DNA of 64,000 nucleotides, taken from the NCBI GenBank assembly GCA_029582155.1, contig CM055895.1, positions 62,287,078-62,351,077 of the forward strand, read 5' to 3'. Positions 37,411 to 50,730 of this stretch are shown here, one piece after another. The position numbers were made by a program, and so were the translations under genes. The DNA comes from Panopea generosa. Its lineage: Eukaryota; Mollusca; Bivalvia; Adapedonta; Hiatellidae. Numbering within the stretch: the first letter of the stretch is position 1; each line of letters opens with the position of its first letter. The notes under the pieces are model-generated. The model was not told the origin of the DNA. It saw only the letters and a list, made by a program, of their open reading frames with translations, and did no database searches.

Positions 37411-38371
37411 AAATGGACTTATCTCTAGAGCTGTGTCCTTTTCTCCGTCTTGTTACATTTAATAGTATTCTTTTCCCGTTTTAGATTCTGTTTGATACTA
37501 GGGTTGACCATTAAGTTTAAATTTAATAATGTCATGACCCATATTCTCGCCTGATTCATTTTGAAACGTGAAAATGTTTTGGTAAAAATTTAATATATAT
37601 ACTCGTATATAACAATTCTGATCTATTATTAGAATATATGTATGCAATTATGCATCTATTTTGATACTTCCCGTGTATACCAAATACAGTGATATACCTA
37701 TTACTGCGAATGCCCGTATAACAACAATATCGAAGACATACGCAAGGTTCCAACTTTTGTTAGCGTCGGCATTGTTTACATTTCGTACTGGCAACTGTTA
37801 TTACTCATCATACTTAAGTACTTTATAACATGTTTATTATTGATGCCATTATTTACATAGTTGACGAAGTTTTGGACTCGCGGTAATAGGTATGACTAGT
37901 ATACTATTCGATTACATGTGTACAATTATACATCAATTTTGATTTATTAGTATAGAAAATACATACATTCTGAGCTATTCTACACTACTAGTCTCTTATT
38001 ATATAACCTTTCTGATCTATTTATAGATTACTAATATAAAATAATGCATAAATTCTGATAAACTTTAGAGAACTAGTTGTTAAATATAGGTACTATTGAT
38101 TTCTTTCCATGCTGCACTTGAATTCATCAAGGTTTTGCGTATATAATTCAGACTCAAACACGGAATCTGAAATTTTGTCATTTGCCTTAATAGTATTTTA
38201 AAGTTATTCTTGAAATAGCATGATATTTCATAGTTTAACTATTAGAAAAAATCTAAAATAAAAGCCTATTTAATAAACTTTTTCTATTTTTAATTATATT
38301 TAAAAATCGTCAATTTTAAGTTTAAATCTAAGATTTTATCCTCAAAAGTTTGAAAAACGCAGGTTATTCTT
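37411..38371. other. Non-genic stretch
   Basis: Only one 65-codon minus frame (37556-37753); nothing recognised. Confidence 0.5.
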
Positions 38372-38455
38372 TCAGGATCCCAATAAAGATTGGTTTGGTT
38401 ACATGTAACCAATCGCCTGTCAACCATTTGAGGTATCAGAATGACGTTATATAAT
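38372..38455 (+). mobile_element. SINE family A, 3' fragment
   Basis: TTTCAGGATCCCAATAAAGA, TGGTTTGGTTACATGTAACC and CAATCGCCTGTCAACC correspond to the 3' third of the family-A body. The head and tail are absent. Confidence 0.55.
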
Positions 38456-40142
38456 TAAACATACAAAGTTTTACAATAATCTATTCTTAACTACAAAGCA
38501 TTGTCACCATTTCAATCTAACGTTTCTATAAATGCCCACTACTATAATACCTTTCGTGCAATAAAGATTTAAAGCTATTAGTATATAGTAATTATATTCT
38601 CTGAGATTATAAATTAATATAATCCTGTCGTCTCGGTAAAAGTGTTGGCTTAATTAACTAGACACCTTATATACTGTGTTTCTCCATTGCATCAAGATCG
38701 ATTATCTCTTGAATTGTCTCGACATGTATCCGAGCATGTTTTTGAAGCAAACAAGGTTATCTATTATTACGCATGAAATATGTGGTTTTATGTCTTTTAC
38801 TCATCAAATTGCGTATATGATATAGTAAATTTTAAGATTTAACCCATTTGTTTTATAGAAATACATGCACGTGGGTTAGCTTAATTGAGACCAAACTTAT
38901 GTAAAATTGATCTGAGTTTATCTCATTTCATCGCAAACTCGTCGTTTATTTGTCTGCTGATGTGGTACTTGATAGAGACAACAAATGAAAAGTAGTCCTA
39001 CCTTATTGATTTCAGCGAAGTTGAAGTTTGAATATTTGAATAATTTCCCTGGGAAAAAACCGTGATGGAAGCATAATAACAGCATAAAACTATCTCATAT
39101 ATAAATAGCTGATAACACTGGTTAGAGAGAAGACGTGAATGTGATTAAAGTGAGCGGCATCTTGACAATTATTGATATTTTTCATTAATCTAAAATTGTA
39201 TAAAACGTCTGCGATAATGTTACAAACCGTAATACACATTGCATTCTTTATAAACAACTATGCACCAACATGGATTGGTTCCGAGTATTGTGTTAGATGT
39301 GATACCATAGCCAAAACATAATCATAATGTTGTTATGTTTTCTCTGTGCAGCGAATAAAAGAGTCTGTTAAGATAGCTTTATAATAACTAGAGCCAACAC
39401 TTGACGTCAGTTTTTCTGTTGTGCACTGTAGTTATGCATTCAGATAGTTATAATACAAATTCATTTAATATTTCCTGACTTCAACATCTTGCTTTTATGA
39501 CACTTTTAGTTTAAACCACATCTTATGCTTATTAACCCAACACATATTTCGAAACAAAACACGCATTGTAAATGCCAAGTTACTTTGTAGAATTCTCATG
39601 AACGTGACAATTTGAATATATAGTCTTGTTTTATGTTAATTTCGATTACCGAGGAATGAAGTTTTTCACGTTCGGACCATAAAACTAATACAAATTACCT
39701 ATGAGAAATGTTAACACATTCTACACCAAATCATACGTGTACCGTTATTGTTAACACAATTCGCAATAACATATTTTCAAGGACATGGCAGTGTTACCAG
39801 TTAAAAACAACGATAATATATTAGTAATTTGATCAAACTATGTAGAACGAACATCCCTTAGTAGTATAAAATGTATCATATAACAAGGTATATCATTTAT
39901 GATAATTGGTTAAACGTTATTTCTATTTCAACGGTTTGATTTATGACCGGATTCTAAAATGTTTTACATGTATGTACAATTTGGATATAACATAAAATTA
40001 TATTCGCCTAAATGGTTAGCATATAATGCAACAACTATAATTACGAACGGTTAACATGATTATAGAAATACGAAATTATTTATACGTCCCTAGGTGTTGT
40101 CGTAGAGACGTTGTTGTCTCTACGCCTGTATCTGTACACTAT
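38456..40142. other. Non-genic stretch with a small hairpin
   Basis: No frame of 60 codons. A perfect 9-bp stem (CGTAGAGAC / GTCTCTACG, 40101-40124, loop GTTGTT) stands just outside MITE Y copy 2 and may be chance. Confidence 0.5.
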
Positions 40143-40584
40143 TTACGTATAACTGCATAGTTGCGGCTCTTTCTTCCCAATGGTAGCATGATGCTCACGC
40201 TTAAAAACCTAGTATGTAATTTGGTTTGAAGTACTTTCGAAAAGGTTCATAGTGATTCATAGTTGTGATTTCTTGTGCAGTTGAGTAGAACAAAAGTTGG
40301 TGTAGCATCTTCTGCAATAAGACATCACTGGTGACTTTTGTAGGATATCAACAGATGCATGTATTTATAAGCATTTGAGGACTTCTTTTTTTAAGGAATC
40401 TTAGGGTGTCTTTAAAAAAACAAGCTGGTCAACCTACCAGTTACTATGCATTGTTATGGGGGATACATTACTGCTATTAAAATACTTTAAAAAAGTTATA
40501 TGTGAAATATTGTTTTACAGTTGAAATTCCTAGCATCTTATTTTATATAGAATAAAGTACAAAATTCAACTGTTAAGTGAGACA
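40143..40584 (-). mobile_element. MITE family Y, copy 2 (reverse)
   Basis: Reads in reverse of the 59067-59524 copy from end to end: TTTACGTATAACTGCATAG, CACGCTTAAAAACC, GGTTCATAGTGATTC, AGTAGAACAAAAG, GCAATAAGACATCACTGG, GAGGACTTCTTTTTTTAAGG, AGCTGGTCAACCTACC, and AATTCAACTGTTAAGTGAGAC at the far end. Terminal repeats are more eroded than in copy 1. Confidence 0.8.
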
Positions 40585-42665
40585 TTTATGATTCTCTTAT
40601 GCATTGGTTATGATTGTGTTATTTTGGCGTCTGTGTCGTCCATTGATGTTTCTTCTATTGAATATATGCGACACCTATAGTACAAATAGTATGTCAAACC
40701 CTTCCTTATGTACACGAATATGTAACTGAAATACGATTGCACTAATTGGATGATATCTTCAGATATCTTATCATAAAATATAATAAAGTTATGCACTTTC
40801 TGTAGATATCCTTTAAGAAATGCAGAACGTATAATGTCACACAGTAATACTTAGTTAAGGAAAAAATATACACACCTTAAAATAACACTATCAAATCTGT
40901 TTATCAAATAATATGGGGAATACATACGAAAACAATACACTTGTATGTATATTTTGTTTCGTATCGGACATATTAATCGATTTTCATCCTTTTTCTCTGG
41001 AATATGAAACAAAAGTATTTGTTCTTGAATATTATATTAAGTAAAACAACACAATGTGCCTACAATGCCTACATTTAGAAATACATGTAATTATAATAAA
41101 AAATAAAGAAAGTGTGTGTCAAATACTTCTACACTGCTAATTACATATTGTGCCATGGTTATAATATTAGACTGCGTGGTTGAGTGGGAAAACTTTCTGG
41201 AGGAAAACGTAAAAATGGGTGTCACAGTGAAATCTTTCATCTGGAAGACATTCTGACACTAAACAATATATTTAAATGCCTCTATGGGTGGCATGTGATT
41301 TACAGTTACTTAAGATTAAATGAAATGTCAAGAAAATATGTTCTGAAGATCAAACTGATGTTTTCCATATGAAAAGGCGTGAAATAGCTTCATACTACGC
41401 CGGTTAGAATAACTGTACTACTAGGATATTTCATTTTATAATTCTTTGAGTGACATTCTTTCATGTTATTTATTTGAGCCAAGGAAACTAACATATACGT
41501 TAAAATAAAACAATATTACGCTTTTATCAAATAAACATATAAAATGGAGTACGATATATTCAGTATCTATTCATCTCGAACTCGATAATTTTTATTATTG
41601 GTTGATTTCGTCAGCCTTAAATCCATGTAATTCATATCAACCAAGGTCAAAGACACAAACGTTTTATATAAGACTACATATTTCAAATAAACTAGCGGTC
41701 ATTTGGACATCGACATTGAAATGGATATACTCACTTTTTAATTATTTAATTACTCCTGAATCCTAGGGACCGCTAAGACGACCTTAAGACATGCTTCCTA
41801 GTACGGACGGATGGATGGGCAAATATTTTGTTGTAAATGTAATTGCCGTGAAATGCATTTCCATTCTTTTCACATCAACTGATTTCGTAAAGACATTACA
41901 TATGACTAGATTTAGCAAAACACCATTATCTGACTTGATTTCAATCGTTAATGATTACAGCAGTTTCGTCTTAGAACACGTATTTTGTAATCTTAAGTAT
42001 TACCTATTTTTAAATCTAATTACATATATGTTGCCTATAATAATCAAATGATTTAAAAAAGATTAGTTTGTTGCAAAAATATTGTTGTGAAAGACGAAAA
42101 GTATATCTTAATGAATGTAAAATGTTCCAATCTTAAGATCAACAGCTAATACGTGCTTCACCTACTTGCTTAAAGAGTTTGGAAATTAAATTATTTAAAA
42201 TTCCAAATTTTCAGATCAGTTAAGAAAAAATGACGTTCTACATCTCAGTTATATTTTGTGAATATCGTAAGATTTGTGAATATCATAAGCTATTCTAAAC
42301 GTATCGGTATTATTTACCTTTTCGTAAAATTGCCAATTTGATTGATAAGGAAATATAACAGTTTCAATAATTGTATGCAGAGGCTATATAAAGTTTTTAA
42401 GATAATGTTTATTAGTTAATCAACGTCGATTTAGGAATCCTGTATAAAAAATCAGTAAAAAATTGGTTAAGTGTAATTTTCATTATAACTTTTATTTGTT
42501 TCTTTCTAGACCAGTGCCATTTTTAGAAACGCTTAGAAGGGAGATAATTAATACGACATGTACAATTTGTTCATCCTTCATTTATACCGTAAAATCATGT
42601 TAATTACATGTAGTAGCATGATAAGTTGACATAATACATTTATTCAAAACATATAGAGGATATGT
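40585..42665. other. Non-genic stretch
   Basis: Frames of 62 codons (minus, 40608-40796), 62 codons (plus, 41184-41372) and 86 codons (plus, 41791-42051) are unrecognised. The last is mostly hydrophobic residues from AT-rich DNA. Confidence 0.5.
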
Positions 42666-42805
42666 GTTTGTTTCGGTGTAGGAATGAATTATATTTCATC
42701 AAGTGATCACCAAGTCATAGTCTAACAATTGGCTTGCCACGAGTTGGAATGTCATTTTTGGTGATCACGAGATGAAATATCATTTGATCTTGTACTAAAA
42801 CAAAC
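42666..42805. mobile_element. 140-bp foldback MITE
   Basis: Inner arms ATATTTCATC..GTGATCACCAA (42691-42713) and TTGGTGATCAC..GATGAAATAT (42758-42780) pair at 21 of 23 positions. The outer ends GTTTGTTT and AAACAAAC also pair. There is no coding capacity and no second copy was found in the window. Confidence 0.75.
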
Positions 42806-45365
42806 AATTCTTTTTTTATTTTATGCATTTTCATACATTTTTGTTTATTTTGTTCTCAATTTGCCATTAGATATTATTGAATTAATAAAAAATAAAAAGC
42901 ACTTTTCATTTTTTTTCAAATAATTTTTTTAAATGATATGAAAGGACAAAAAATCATAATTTTGCTGTTTGATTACCATAAATATCCACTAAAAATATCT
43001 TTATTTCATCAAAAAGCATTAAATAAAAATCTGTATTTATGTTAATCAATCTACATTTATGTTAATATTATGCAATATTTTGCAAAGCATTTGACAGAAA
43101 ATTATATTGATTATATTGATTTTAATTAACCTCGTCATTTCGTAGGACGAGACCGCAATATCATTTTTCTGAAAATATGGCAGCATGTACAGCATCTGTA
43201 TGTTCTAAAACACAGCACTTAGATTAACAAACTCGTTAAAACAAACACAGCACATTAACAAAATGCATATACTGAATGAACCTAGAATCTTGATACAAAA
43301 GTAAGTGTGTCAGCAAATGTCATGCAAGGTCTAGCTACAGTGGTCCTATTAATTTTCATCACTCACTTGACACTATTGTTTCACACAGGGGCTGATAATT
43401 TGAACACAGTCATGAACAGCACAATGTTGACGAAAAACAGAATATACCAGGGCCACTTAAATTCTGTGTAACTTTGTCTATAAATTAAAACTCGGCAAAA
43501 ATCATCAGCTGTAGTGTCAAAATAGGATGTCATGTTTATGAATGAATCATTAATGACACAATGATGTCAATTCACACCGAGTACAGACAGTGCTGAAAAA
43601 GTACCATATGCTAACATACACGATTTCTTTATTCAAATAGATGTTTGACAATTAAAGAAATGTTTCCTGAACTGGAAAGTTTAAAGTAGCCTGACTGCAT
43701 GATTAAAATAAAGCGTGTAAAAATGTTGATAACGGCATGCAATGTGGCTACCATACATGATCAACTAGGAACAAAAAGCACTGCAGGCGTTCACGTTAAA
43801 ACAAACACTAAAACGGTAAAAGATGATATTGACATGTTTCTTAATGGCTGTTTGGAATATTGATGATACTTCGATACGTAGATGTGAACCAGAACTAAAA
43901 TTTTTCAATAAAATAACACACTCCAAACTCGCAAAAACCTCAGTTATAAGACAAAATCAAGGTATTAATATTAGGTTTTTGATAGTCGCATATGTACATA
44001 AAGTTATGATGGTATAATATAAGCCACCAGTGTTTCAAATAGTTAAACAGCCAATAATGTATATAATACTACAAGACATTTCATAGCACATATTGAAGAA
44101 GACAATTGCAGGAAAGTGACCTAACATCAATGAAACGGACTAGACGATAAACAATCACAGAGTGGCGTCACCATTACATGACATGAGTCAGAATGACAAA
44201 AGTTCTTCAACACCAGCTATTTCACCTTGCATACCACTAACGTTCTATCCTTTTTCTAAACATAAACATTGAATTACCGCCTTTTGGGAATAGTGTGATG
44301 GCATATTAATGCAAACACAGAGTAAAATATATGTAAAGAAATAAGTCGAACCTGTAGAATATATGACATTCTTACCCGATGTAAACGTATTTGCTGATGA
44401 CTACCCATACCTATGTTTTGCTGAATGTTTCAGCTACAAGGAAACCCATATAACGGCAGAGCAAATTCTAAAACTATGTGACATTCACTATTGAAGAATC
44501 CGTAGTGTTTTCTACCAACTGGTTAATTATTTTTCTTGAGAAAAAAAGAAGACCACGACATCTGCCTCATAAACCTAAAAGCAATTACAAGTAATAGTTA
44601 AGGATTCCTTATTGCATAATAAAGCTCCTCCGCCCGGGATCAATCGTTCATCTATACATAGGATAATTATTTTCCAGCCAATAAACAACACTTTTAATTA
44701 TAGTTTGGTCACTTGTGACACATAAACAAGCTTAAACCCTCTGCTCAATAATATAATTCAAACTTAATAATGAACTTCTGATATGATTATATTTGATTTA
44801 AGATACAATTCACAAATAAGTACATTCTGTAAAAGCTTCATAAACGGTATGAACAAATATTTAAAACAAATTATATCTAAATGGTGATTCTTTAGCAAAT
44901 TCATGTCTTTAAACACCGACTCTGTGCAATGTAGGTTGCAGTCATTTTAGATAGTTGTTATTAATATTTGTTTATATCATTTATGAGACATAAAACTGCC
45001 ACAGAAACTGTCGTTATTTGAGGTATGGGCGCGCGATTTCGATCAAATTCTACCATAGAAGTTAATCGTTTAGGCTCTAGTAATTTAGTCAGCTATTTGT
45101 TAGTTATTCTGCAGTGTATTTCCCCAGTCAGTCGTTTTATTATTGGTATGCTATGGTGGTATGTGTTCTTTTTTTTATAGATAAACATTTTATTTTTATT
45201 TTATTTTCCACTGATGAAGGCGGTAAGCCGAAAGACTAGCTTAGACTATTTTACTATATAATTTAGCACTGCACAATGGTCATTTACCTCTAATATGTGT
45301 AAAACATTTCTTTAAAGGGGTTTGCGGCAAGTGTTGAAATAATTTATTCATCATGTTCATGCATC
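42806..45365. other. Non-genic stretch
   Basis: One 64-codon plus frame (43823-44017), not recognised. Homopolymer-rich DNA at 42810-42960. Confidence 0.5.
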
Positions 45366-45810
45366 GTCAATGAATGAATGAATGAATAGGGTTTTACGGC
45401 GTACTAACCCATTATAGATTATTCGACGCCAACAGGAATGAAGATTTCAGATTCACTCTACATGTACACAATCAACAAATTAACAAACAAATTAAAAAAT
45501 AATACATCAACAAAGGAATATGCAGAAAGAACTGCAGAGTTTCAGCAAATTATATCGTATTACTCAAATTGTCGTTTCCTACAACATGCATGACCCACAG
45601 TGATCCTATTCTTGCCATCTCTGATATTGCTCCCTGGAACCACACAGGGGTTGGTTATTTTTAACCACAATAGTGAACAAGACAAAAAATGATTAAATGA
45701 ACATGACACCCATTCGGAGGATTTCTACCCCTCTACCCCACTGCAGAGATCGACAATGGCTTCTATTCTTACCCGGAACCACACGGCCTATGCATCGTCA
45801 ATCTTTGAAT
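45366..45810 (-). repeat. Probable SINE-like repeat with (TCAT)n tail
   Basis: (AATG)n at 45370-45387 is followed by GGGTTTTACGGCGTACTAAC, a junction typical of mollusc dispersed repeats with tetranucleotide tails. Farther on, CCTGGAACCACACAGGG (45632-45648) and CCCGGAACCACACGGCC (45773-45789) form an internal pair. The boundary is uncertain, and no tRNA head was recognised. Confidence 0.4.
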
Positions 45811-46609
45811 GTTACTCTATGACGATCTTAATCGTCGTGTATAATTATCTTAACCCCCCTACTTTATGTTGTGGGAATTATTATCAGTAACCGTTGTTAT
45901 AAAATGACGTTTAGAATATGAATACAAAATCTTAAAACAATGAAAATAGTGTGTTTTTTTTAGGATTCTATTTATCAAATCGATACAAATTAATGAAAGA
46001 TGTGTTGCAGTTTGTTAGGTTTGGGGCATATATTACCACTCAAATGCTAACTTTTACAAGAGCTCCTATCCAAACTAAGAAATTGAGGATCTACACAGTT
46101 ACAAGGTTGCTCAATTTTCTTTCCATCATTTGAGTATATTATTTTCAATTATTTATAAGGTATTAATCTAAGTTAATCTTATTCTGCATCCCTTTAATGT
46201 AACTCATTCATAGAACTGAGCGAAAAAAAACACCGTTGTTAATACAGCCATAATTTTGGGGTTGTTCTTCCTTTTTTGAATGTTTAAGGGCTTAGACGTT
46301 AAGTTTATACACTGCGTATCTTGAGGCCCGTCAGAGACACTGTCTATTTTCTGCAATACATCAGGGAGTATATATCTGAGTGAACATTAGGTGAATTAAT
46401 ATGGTACTAATCGCATTATGTCCCATCACTCTGAATATTAACCTTCAACTTAGATGAAAACATGTATACACCGATGAAAACACAAAATGCTTTCTTTTTG
46501 CCAAAATATATGCAGTTTCCGTGTATTGTTTAACAATATGGACTCACTGAAATATACCCGAATCGGGTTTTCAAATTTAAGTCCAGTATAAATTTAGCAA
46601 TAAACAGTA
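45811..46609. other. Non-genic stretch
   Basis: One 60-codon plus frame (45951-46133). Nothing recognised. Confidence 0.5.
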
Positions 46610-47300
46610 TAAACGTTAAACGCTCTAAAGGGAATTTATCAGGATTTAAAATTTGCTAAAATATTTTTTTTCAAATATATCTGGTCTATATAAATTATAC
46701 ACTTACTGACGCCGTATTGCCAAATATTATATATATATAAACATTTCAAAATAATATATTAAAAAGGGATATTGTAACTTCGGCTACGCGCCTAGGTTAG
46801 ATTAAAATAGATTTCCCGTTACATATATTATGACGTTTAATTGAGTCACGTGATTTTATTTTGATTTCAAATTATGCCGTTTAACGCAGGAGTGGAGCCA
46901 GGATTTCAGTTTAGACGGTGCACAACACAAAATCTGAACTGACAAACACGTTTTCAGTAGAAATATAATGCATTTTATTAAATATCTTGGAGTTTAGAGT
47001 GGAGGGGGCCCTATTCCGGGTTTTTAGAGAGTAATCAACCATTGATACATTGTTAAATTGTTTCATCTTAGAAAGAGTCCAAATGACGTAAAGCAGTAGT
47101 AGCTCTCTATTTTTAGAACGAGAATCTTCGTTTCAAGTTTACCACTCCAATTCAAAATCGATTTTGTCACGTTTTGGTGGATTTACCATACAGATTCGAT
47201 TTATTAATGATAATGGGATGCTTTTTAGCCATTTTAGTAATTATTTTATTTTTTAAGACATTTCTAGCGTGTTTTCCTGATATATTCGCTTTAATAATAC
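46610..47300. repeat. Dispersed repeat Z, copy 2, with extra internal DNA
   Basis: Paralogue of 2985-3565: CTACGCGCCTAGGTTAGAT, AATAGATTTCCCGTTAC, GAGTCCAAATGACG, CTTCGTTTCAAGTTTACCA, TTTATTAATGATAATGGGAT and TTTTTTAAGACATTTCTAGC occur in the same order. About 130-190 bp around 46850-47045 has no counterpart in copy 1 and may be an insertion. The 40-bp unit that is tandem in copy 1 is single here. The 80-codon frame 47174-47416 lies within the repeat and is not a gene. Confidence 0.6.
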
Positions 47301-47874
47301 AATTCATATCAAAATGTCACAATGCTCTGTGCCCTCGTCCCTTGATGTATGCTCAAGCGAAATACATCGTCGAATTTTATTCCAGGAAAACAGATTGGTC
47401 TGGAGCACGAAAATGACAAATAAGACATTGATATCATATGCTAATCTGATCACTTGCCAATTATCTGAAATTTACTATTTCGAAAACATTGTTACCATGG
47501 TTACATCGTATATATATGGTTAGCTTTCATAATTCAAATATGAAAATTATGATATAACTGTAGTTTAATAATGGTTAAACGCGTATAAAATGGAACAATG
47601 TCGCATTGCACGTATCAAAAGTAGGCCAAACATTTGCTAATACCTGTATTTAATAGACATTTCGCGTGATAGAAACTACTTTCAGCAACCATGTTTGAAA
47701 TATTCAACAAGTATATTAAAAAAAGTGACATCGAGTCCTTACTTGAGACAATAAAAATCCCACATTTTGTAATTACAAAAATGTGATCTTAACAAAAATA
47801 AAGCTAAACATGAAATGCAATAATAAAACGTCACAACACATATTTACCGTTGTCGAATAACCCACCCTGTTATA
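47301..47874. other. Non-genic stretch
   Basis: Nothing recognised beyond the end of repeat Z. A small 12-bp inverted pair ACATTTTGTAAT / AATTACAAAAATGT lies at 47762-47784. Confidence 0.5.
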
Positions 47875-47876
47875 TA

Positions 47877-48055
47877 CAGTCAGACCTGTATAAGTAGTCG
47901 CCTCTATTAAGCAGCCGCTTGTCTTAAGCAATCACATTCGCTATTTCCCATTTCTATGTTTGCAGAGAAAAAATTGCCTTTATTAAGCAACAACCTGTCT
48001 TAAACGGCCACTTTTGCTCCTTCCCTTGACTGGCTGCTTAAGACAGGTTTGACTG
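47877..48055. mobile_element. 179-bp Tc1/mariner-like MITE
   Basis: Begins CAGTCAGACCTGTATAAG and ends with the complement of CAGTCAAACCTGTCTTAAG. Both ends are flanked by TA (47875-47876, 48056-48057), the dinucleotide duplicated by Tc1/mariner transposases. The inside is itself repetitive: TTAAGCAGCCGCTTGTCTTAAG, TTAAGCAACAACCTGTCTTAAA, TTAAGACAGG. A partial relative sits at 60981-61040. Confidence 0.85.
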
Positions 48056-48149
48056 TATAAGAAACGTCAGAAATATACATTTCTGTCTTATAATAGCAAA
48101 TAAATATTATCTATACCATCGAATATATATGTTAATACTTCCTAGAGCT

Positions 48150-48321
48150 TTCTGCAACAAAGCCAGTTGATGCTGAATATAAATGATCGCTCTCGCCAGA
48201 GGTTGCAGGTTTAATCCCCAGCTACGATGGCTTCTCATCTTTGGTTCACCCAGGAAACGGACTCGAGAGGAATTCACATAAGCTGTGAGTTTAGTTTTCA
48301 AATTAATTAATAGAAACTAAT
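48150..48321 (+). mobile_element. SINE family B, degraded head
   Basis: GGTTGCAGGTTTAATCCCC is a B-box remnant. The body CCCAGGAAACGGACTCGAG, CACATAAGCTGTGAG and the end AATAGAAACTAATT align with the other family-B copies. A 64-codon minus frame over it is incidental. Confidence 0.65.
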
Positions 48322-48829
48322 TAAAATAAAAACAAATAGGCTAATTAAGTCTGTAAACGAGAAGCAAAGACGTTCACTGTGTCTCAATAAACAAGGTCCG
48401 GAGGTACATGCAATGTATTCCAATTTCTTATGAAACATGAAAAAAAAAATGATATGCCATGTGTTTTGATGAGGCATGATGACATTAGCTAGCACATTGC
48501 TACTTCACAGAGATTATTATATGTTTTATATATTGTTAAGAATTTTTTCTTTTTTCTTATATTTTTTTGTAATGGTGACCATTTGAGCTTTTCCGGCATG
48601 GTTGTTACACCGCCTGTAACAAAGGGGCATACAACTCACTAGTGTAGAATACAACTATACTTAAAATAAAAATGACAATTTCATTTTTACATAAATAAAA
48701 TTATGAATATACAATTATACAATATATACAAATTATCAAAATTTACCCAACATAAAAAATACCAGGTTTAATAATGTTCTATCTGTCATTACACTAACAC
48801 TTGTCCACATAACTACGCTTGAGTTTAAC
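48322..48829. other. Non-genic stretch
   Basis: Nothing recognised. Confidence 0.5.
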
Positions 48830-48908
48830 TGATGTCGTGATACAAACTGCTTATCACTAGTCTGTTTGTTGATGTCGCGATACAAACTGCTACTCACTAG
48901 TGTTTGCA
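48830..48908. repeat. 40-bp tandem duplication
   Basis: GATGTCGTGATACAAACTGC (48831) recurs as GATGTCGCGATACAAACTGC (48871), followed in both by TCACTAGT. Two units. Confidence 0.9.
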
Positions 48909-50507
48909 ACGTCAATGAATAATTTACACTGTTTTAAATAAGATTATACTTATTCAAACACTATGTCCGCGTGTGGATGCGTATTTATACCCCCAATCGT
49001 CCCTTATGGCGATGGATGCATCAACAGGATTCACTTCACGTGTTTTATGTAGTACTGAGCTACTATGACCTTACGTCGCCTAATGCCTATTCAACTCTAA
49101 CGTCAGAATTGTCCATATGATGATTATGTGGTTTGCGCGTCCTTATAATGGTGTTACCACCGACTGACTCATGTTTCGTCGTTAACATTACGGGAGTTAT
49201 ACCACACACGTCAATATATGGTAAGATACCGTATGTCGGGGTCAAGTTACATTGGTGGTTTTACTTTTGTCATAGCGTTTCCGCATGGTGGAATTTTGCG
49301 AAGTGGCCAAGATGTTGGTAATTATACGTGTATATATACACAAATAACCACACACAACAGGAAAATCTCAAGAAATCCATAAATTTACCAGTCACTCATA
49401 CATCGTACGATTAAAAAATGTACATAAAACCTACTAAAATATGGTTAGTTTTTCAAAAGTAGACCCCTTTACTTTTCTAAAATGCTCATTACTCAACAGA
49501 TTTTCATGAAATTAACGCCAAGATGACTTACTCTTTAACCCTAAAATGAGTATGTAAAATATCTTTAAAATGTTTGCCGCATACACTAGCTATTTTGTTA
49601 TACTGTATTGTTTGGTGACAAATTTAGTTTCACTCTGTTCTTATTTGAGGTACGAATCCCGTACAGGCGACCGACATTATAAATAGGGACACACTGCGGA
49701 TGTAAAAGCTCTTACTTTCACTTCTTGGCTGCAACTGTAGAAATGTTGAGTAGAAACAGGTTGAGTGTTTTGATTGCTTTGCAGTTGCTGTTTTCTGTGT
49801 GATATTTTCCATGTACGCTTTAATGATAGTTTGACACTAAGGTACGGATAATGTTGTTCTTGGTTTAACAGCCTGCTTTCTATTTTATATACGACTTTTT
49901 TAAAATATGAGGTTGACGAGATAGCATAGCATGAGTGAATGACATGTTCTAGCATTGGATTGCATTGCCTAAGTGTTTGGCGAGGTCACCATGGTGTTGC
50001 AATATGACTTGTATTTGAATGTACTCGTATACACAATATTATGATTATATCTAGTGAATACTTGTATGTCAGCTCAGCTAATAATACTCAATATGTCGCA
50101 TCACGCACTATACAGTTATCTAATAATGTTCACTTGGTGTTATATGTTCAAACGTATTCTGTATACCAGATCAGAATAATTGTCATTCTATCAGTGATAT
50201 ATTATATCTCGCCATAATGTCAAGAAAAGTGCACGAGCTCTTAAAATGCTCACGCACGTATGGCGTCAAGTTACTCTAAGATGTCGATAAATTAGATCAA
50301 AATAGCTAAGTGTTATGAGTAAGTTACTGATATTCTAACCCTCGTTATCACTGGTGTGATATGAACCTCCCACCGAAAATGTGAATATCTTATATCAGTA
50401 TAATTACTCATGACAGAATCATATAAATACAGAAAATTTGATGGTGATATCAATAATGGTAACTAATGTTAAAAAGTTATTGTGTGCACAATTACAGAAC
50501 ACACCGC
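48909..50507. other. Non-genic stretch
   Basis: Frames of 62 codons (plus, 49133-49321) and 92 codons (minus, 49677-49955) are unrecognised. Two minus frames overlap at 49630-49955 in different phases, which argues against either being coding. Confidence 0.5.
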
Positions 50508-50730
50508 ACATGTTGAATGTTCATGAAATTAGAACTTCTATACTTATATGCAACGTGCCTATTCAATCAAAGAATAAGTTGTATATGTTGAATGTTCATA
50601 AAAAATAAACTTATATAATTATGTGTAAATAAAACTTAAAGAATAAATTGTATATGTAGAGCGTTCATGAAATATATAATGTAATAGTAATGTGAAACGT
50701 ACAACGTACATATTCAGTTAGTATTAAGTA
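50508..50730. repeat. Degenerate ~70-75-bp tandem repeat, 3 units
   Basis: TGTTGAATGTTCATGAAA (50511), TGTTGAATGTTCATAAAA (50586) and TGTAGAGCGTTCATGAAA (50655) head three units that also share AAAGAATAA(G/A)TTGTATATG at the junctions. Spacing 75 then 69 bp. Confidence 0.75.

Noticed and set aside
37244..37462. 72-codon plus frame with Thr/Ser-rich stretch
   Set aside because: It reads antisense through the tRNA head of a family-B SINE.
40101..40124. Perfect 9-bp hairpin as a microRNA or terminator
   Set aside because: The stem is too short for a microRNA precursor, and a stem of this length is expected by chance at about this frequency in 64 kb.
47174..47416. 80-codon frame with a membrane-like segment
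   Set aside because: It lies in dispersed repeat Z, and the copy at 3 kb has no matching frame.
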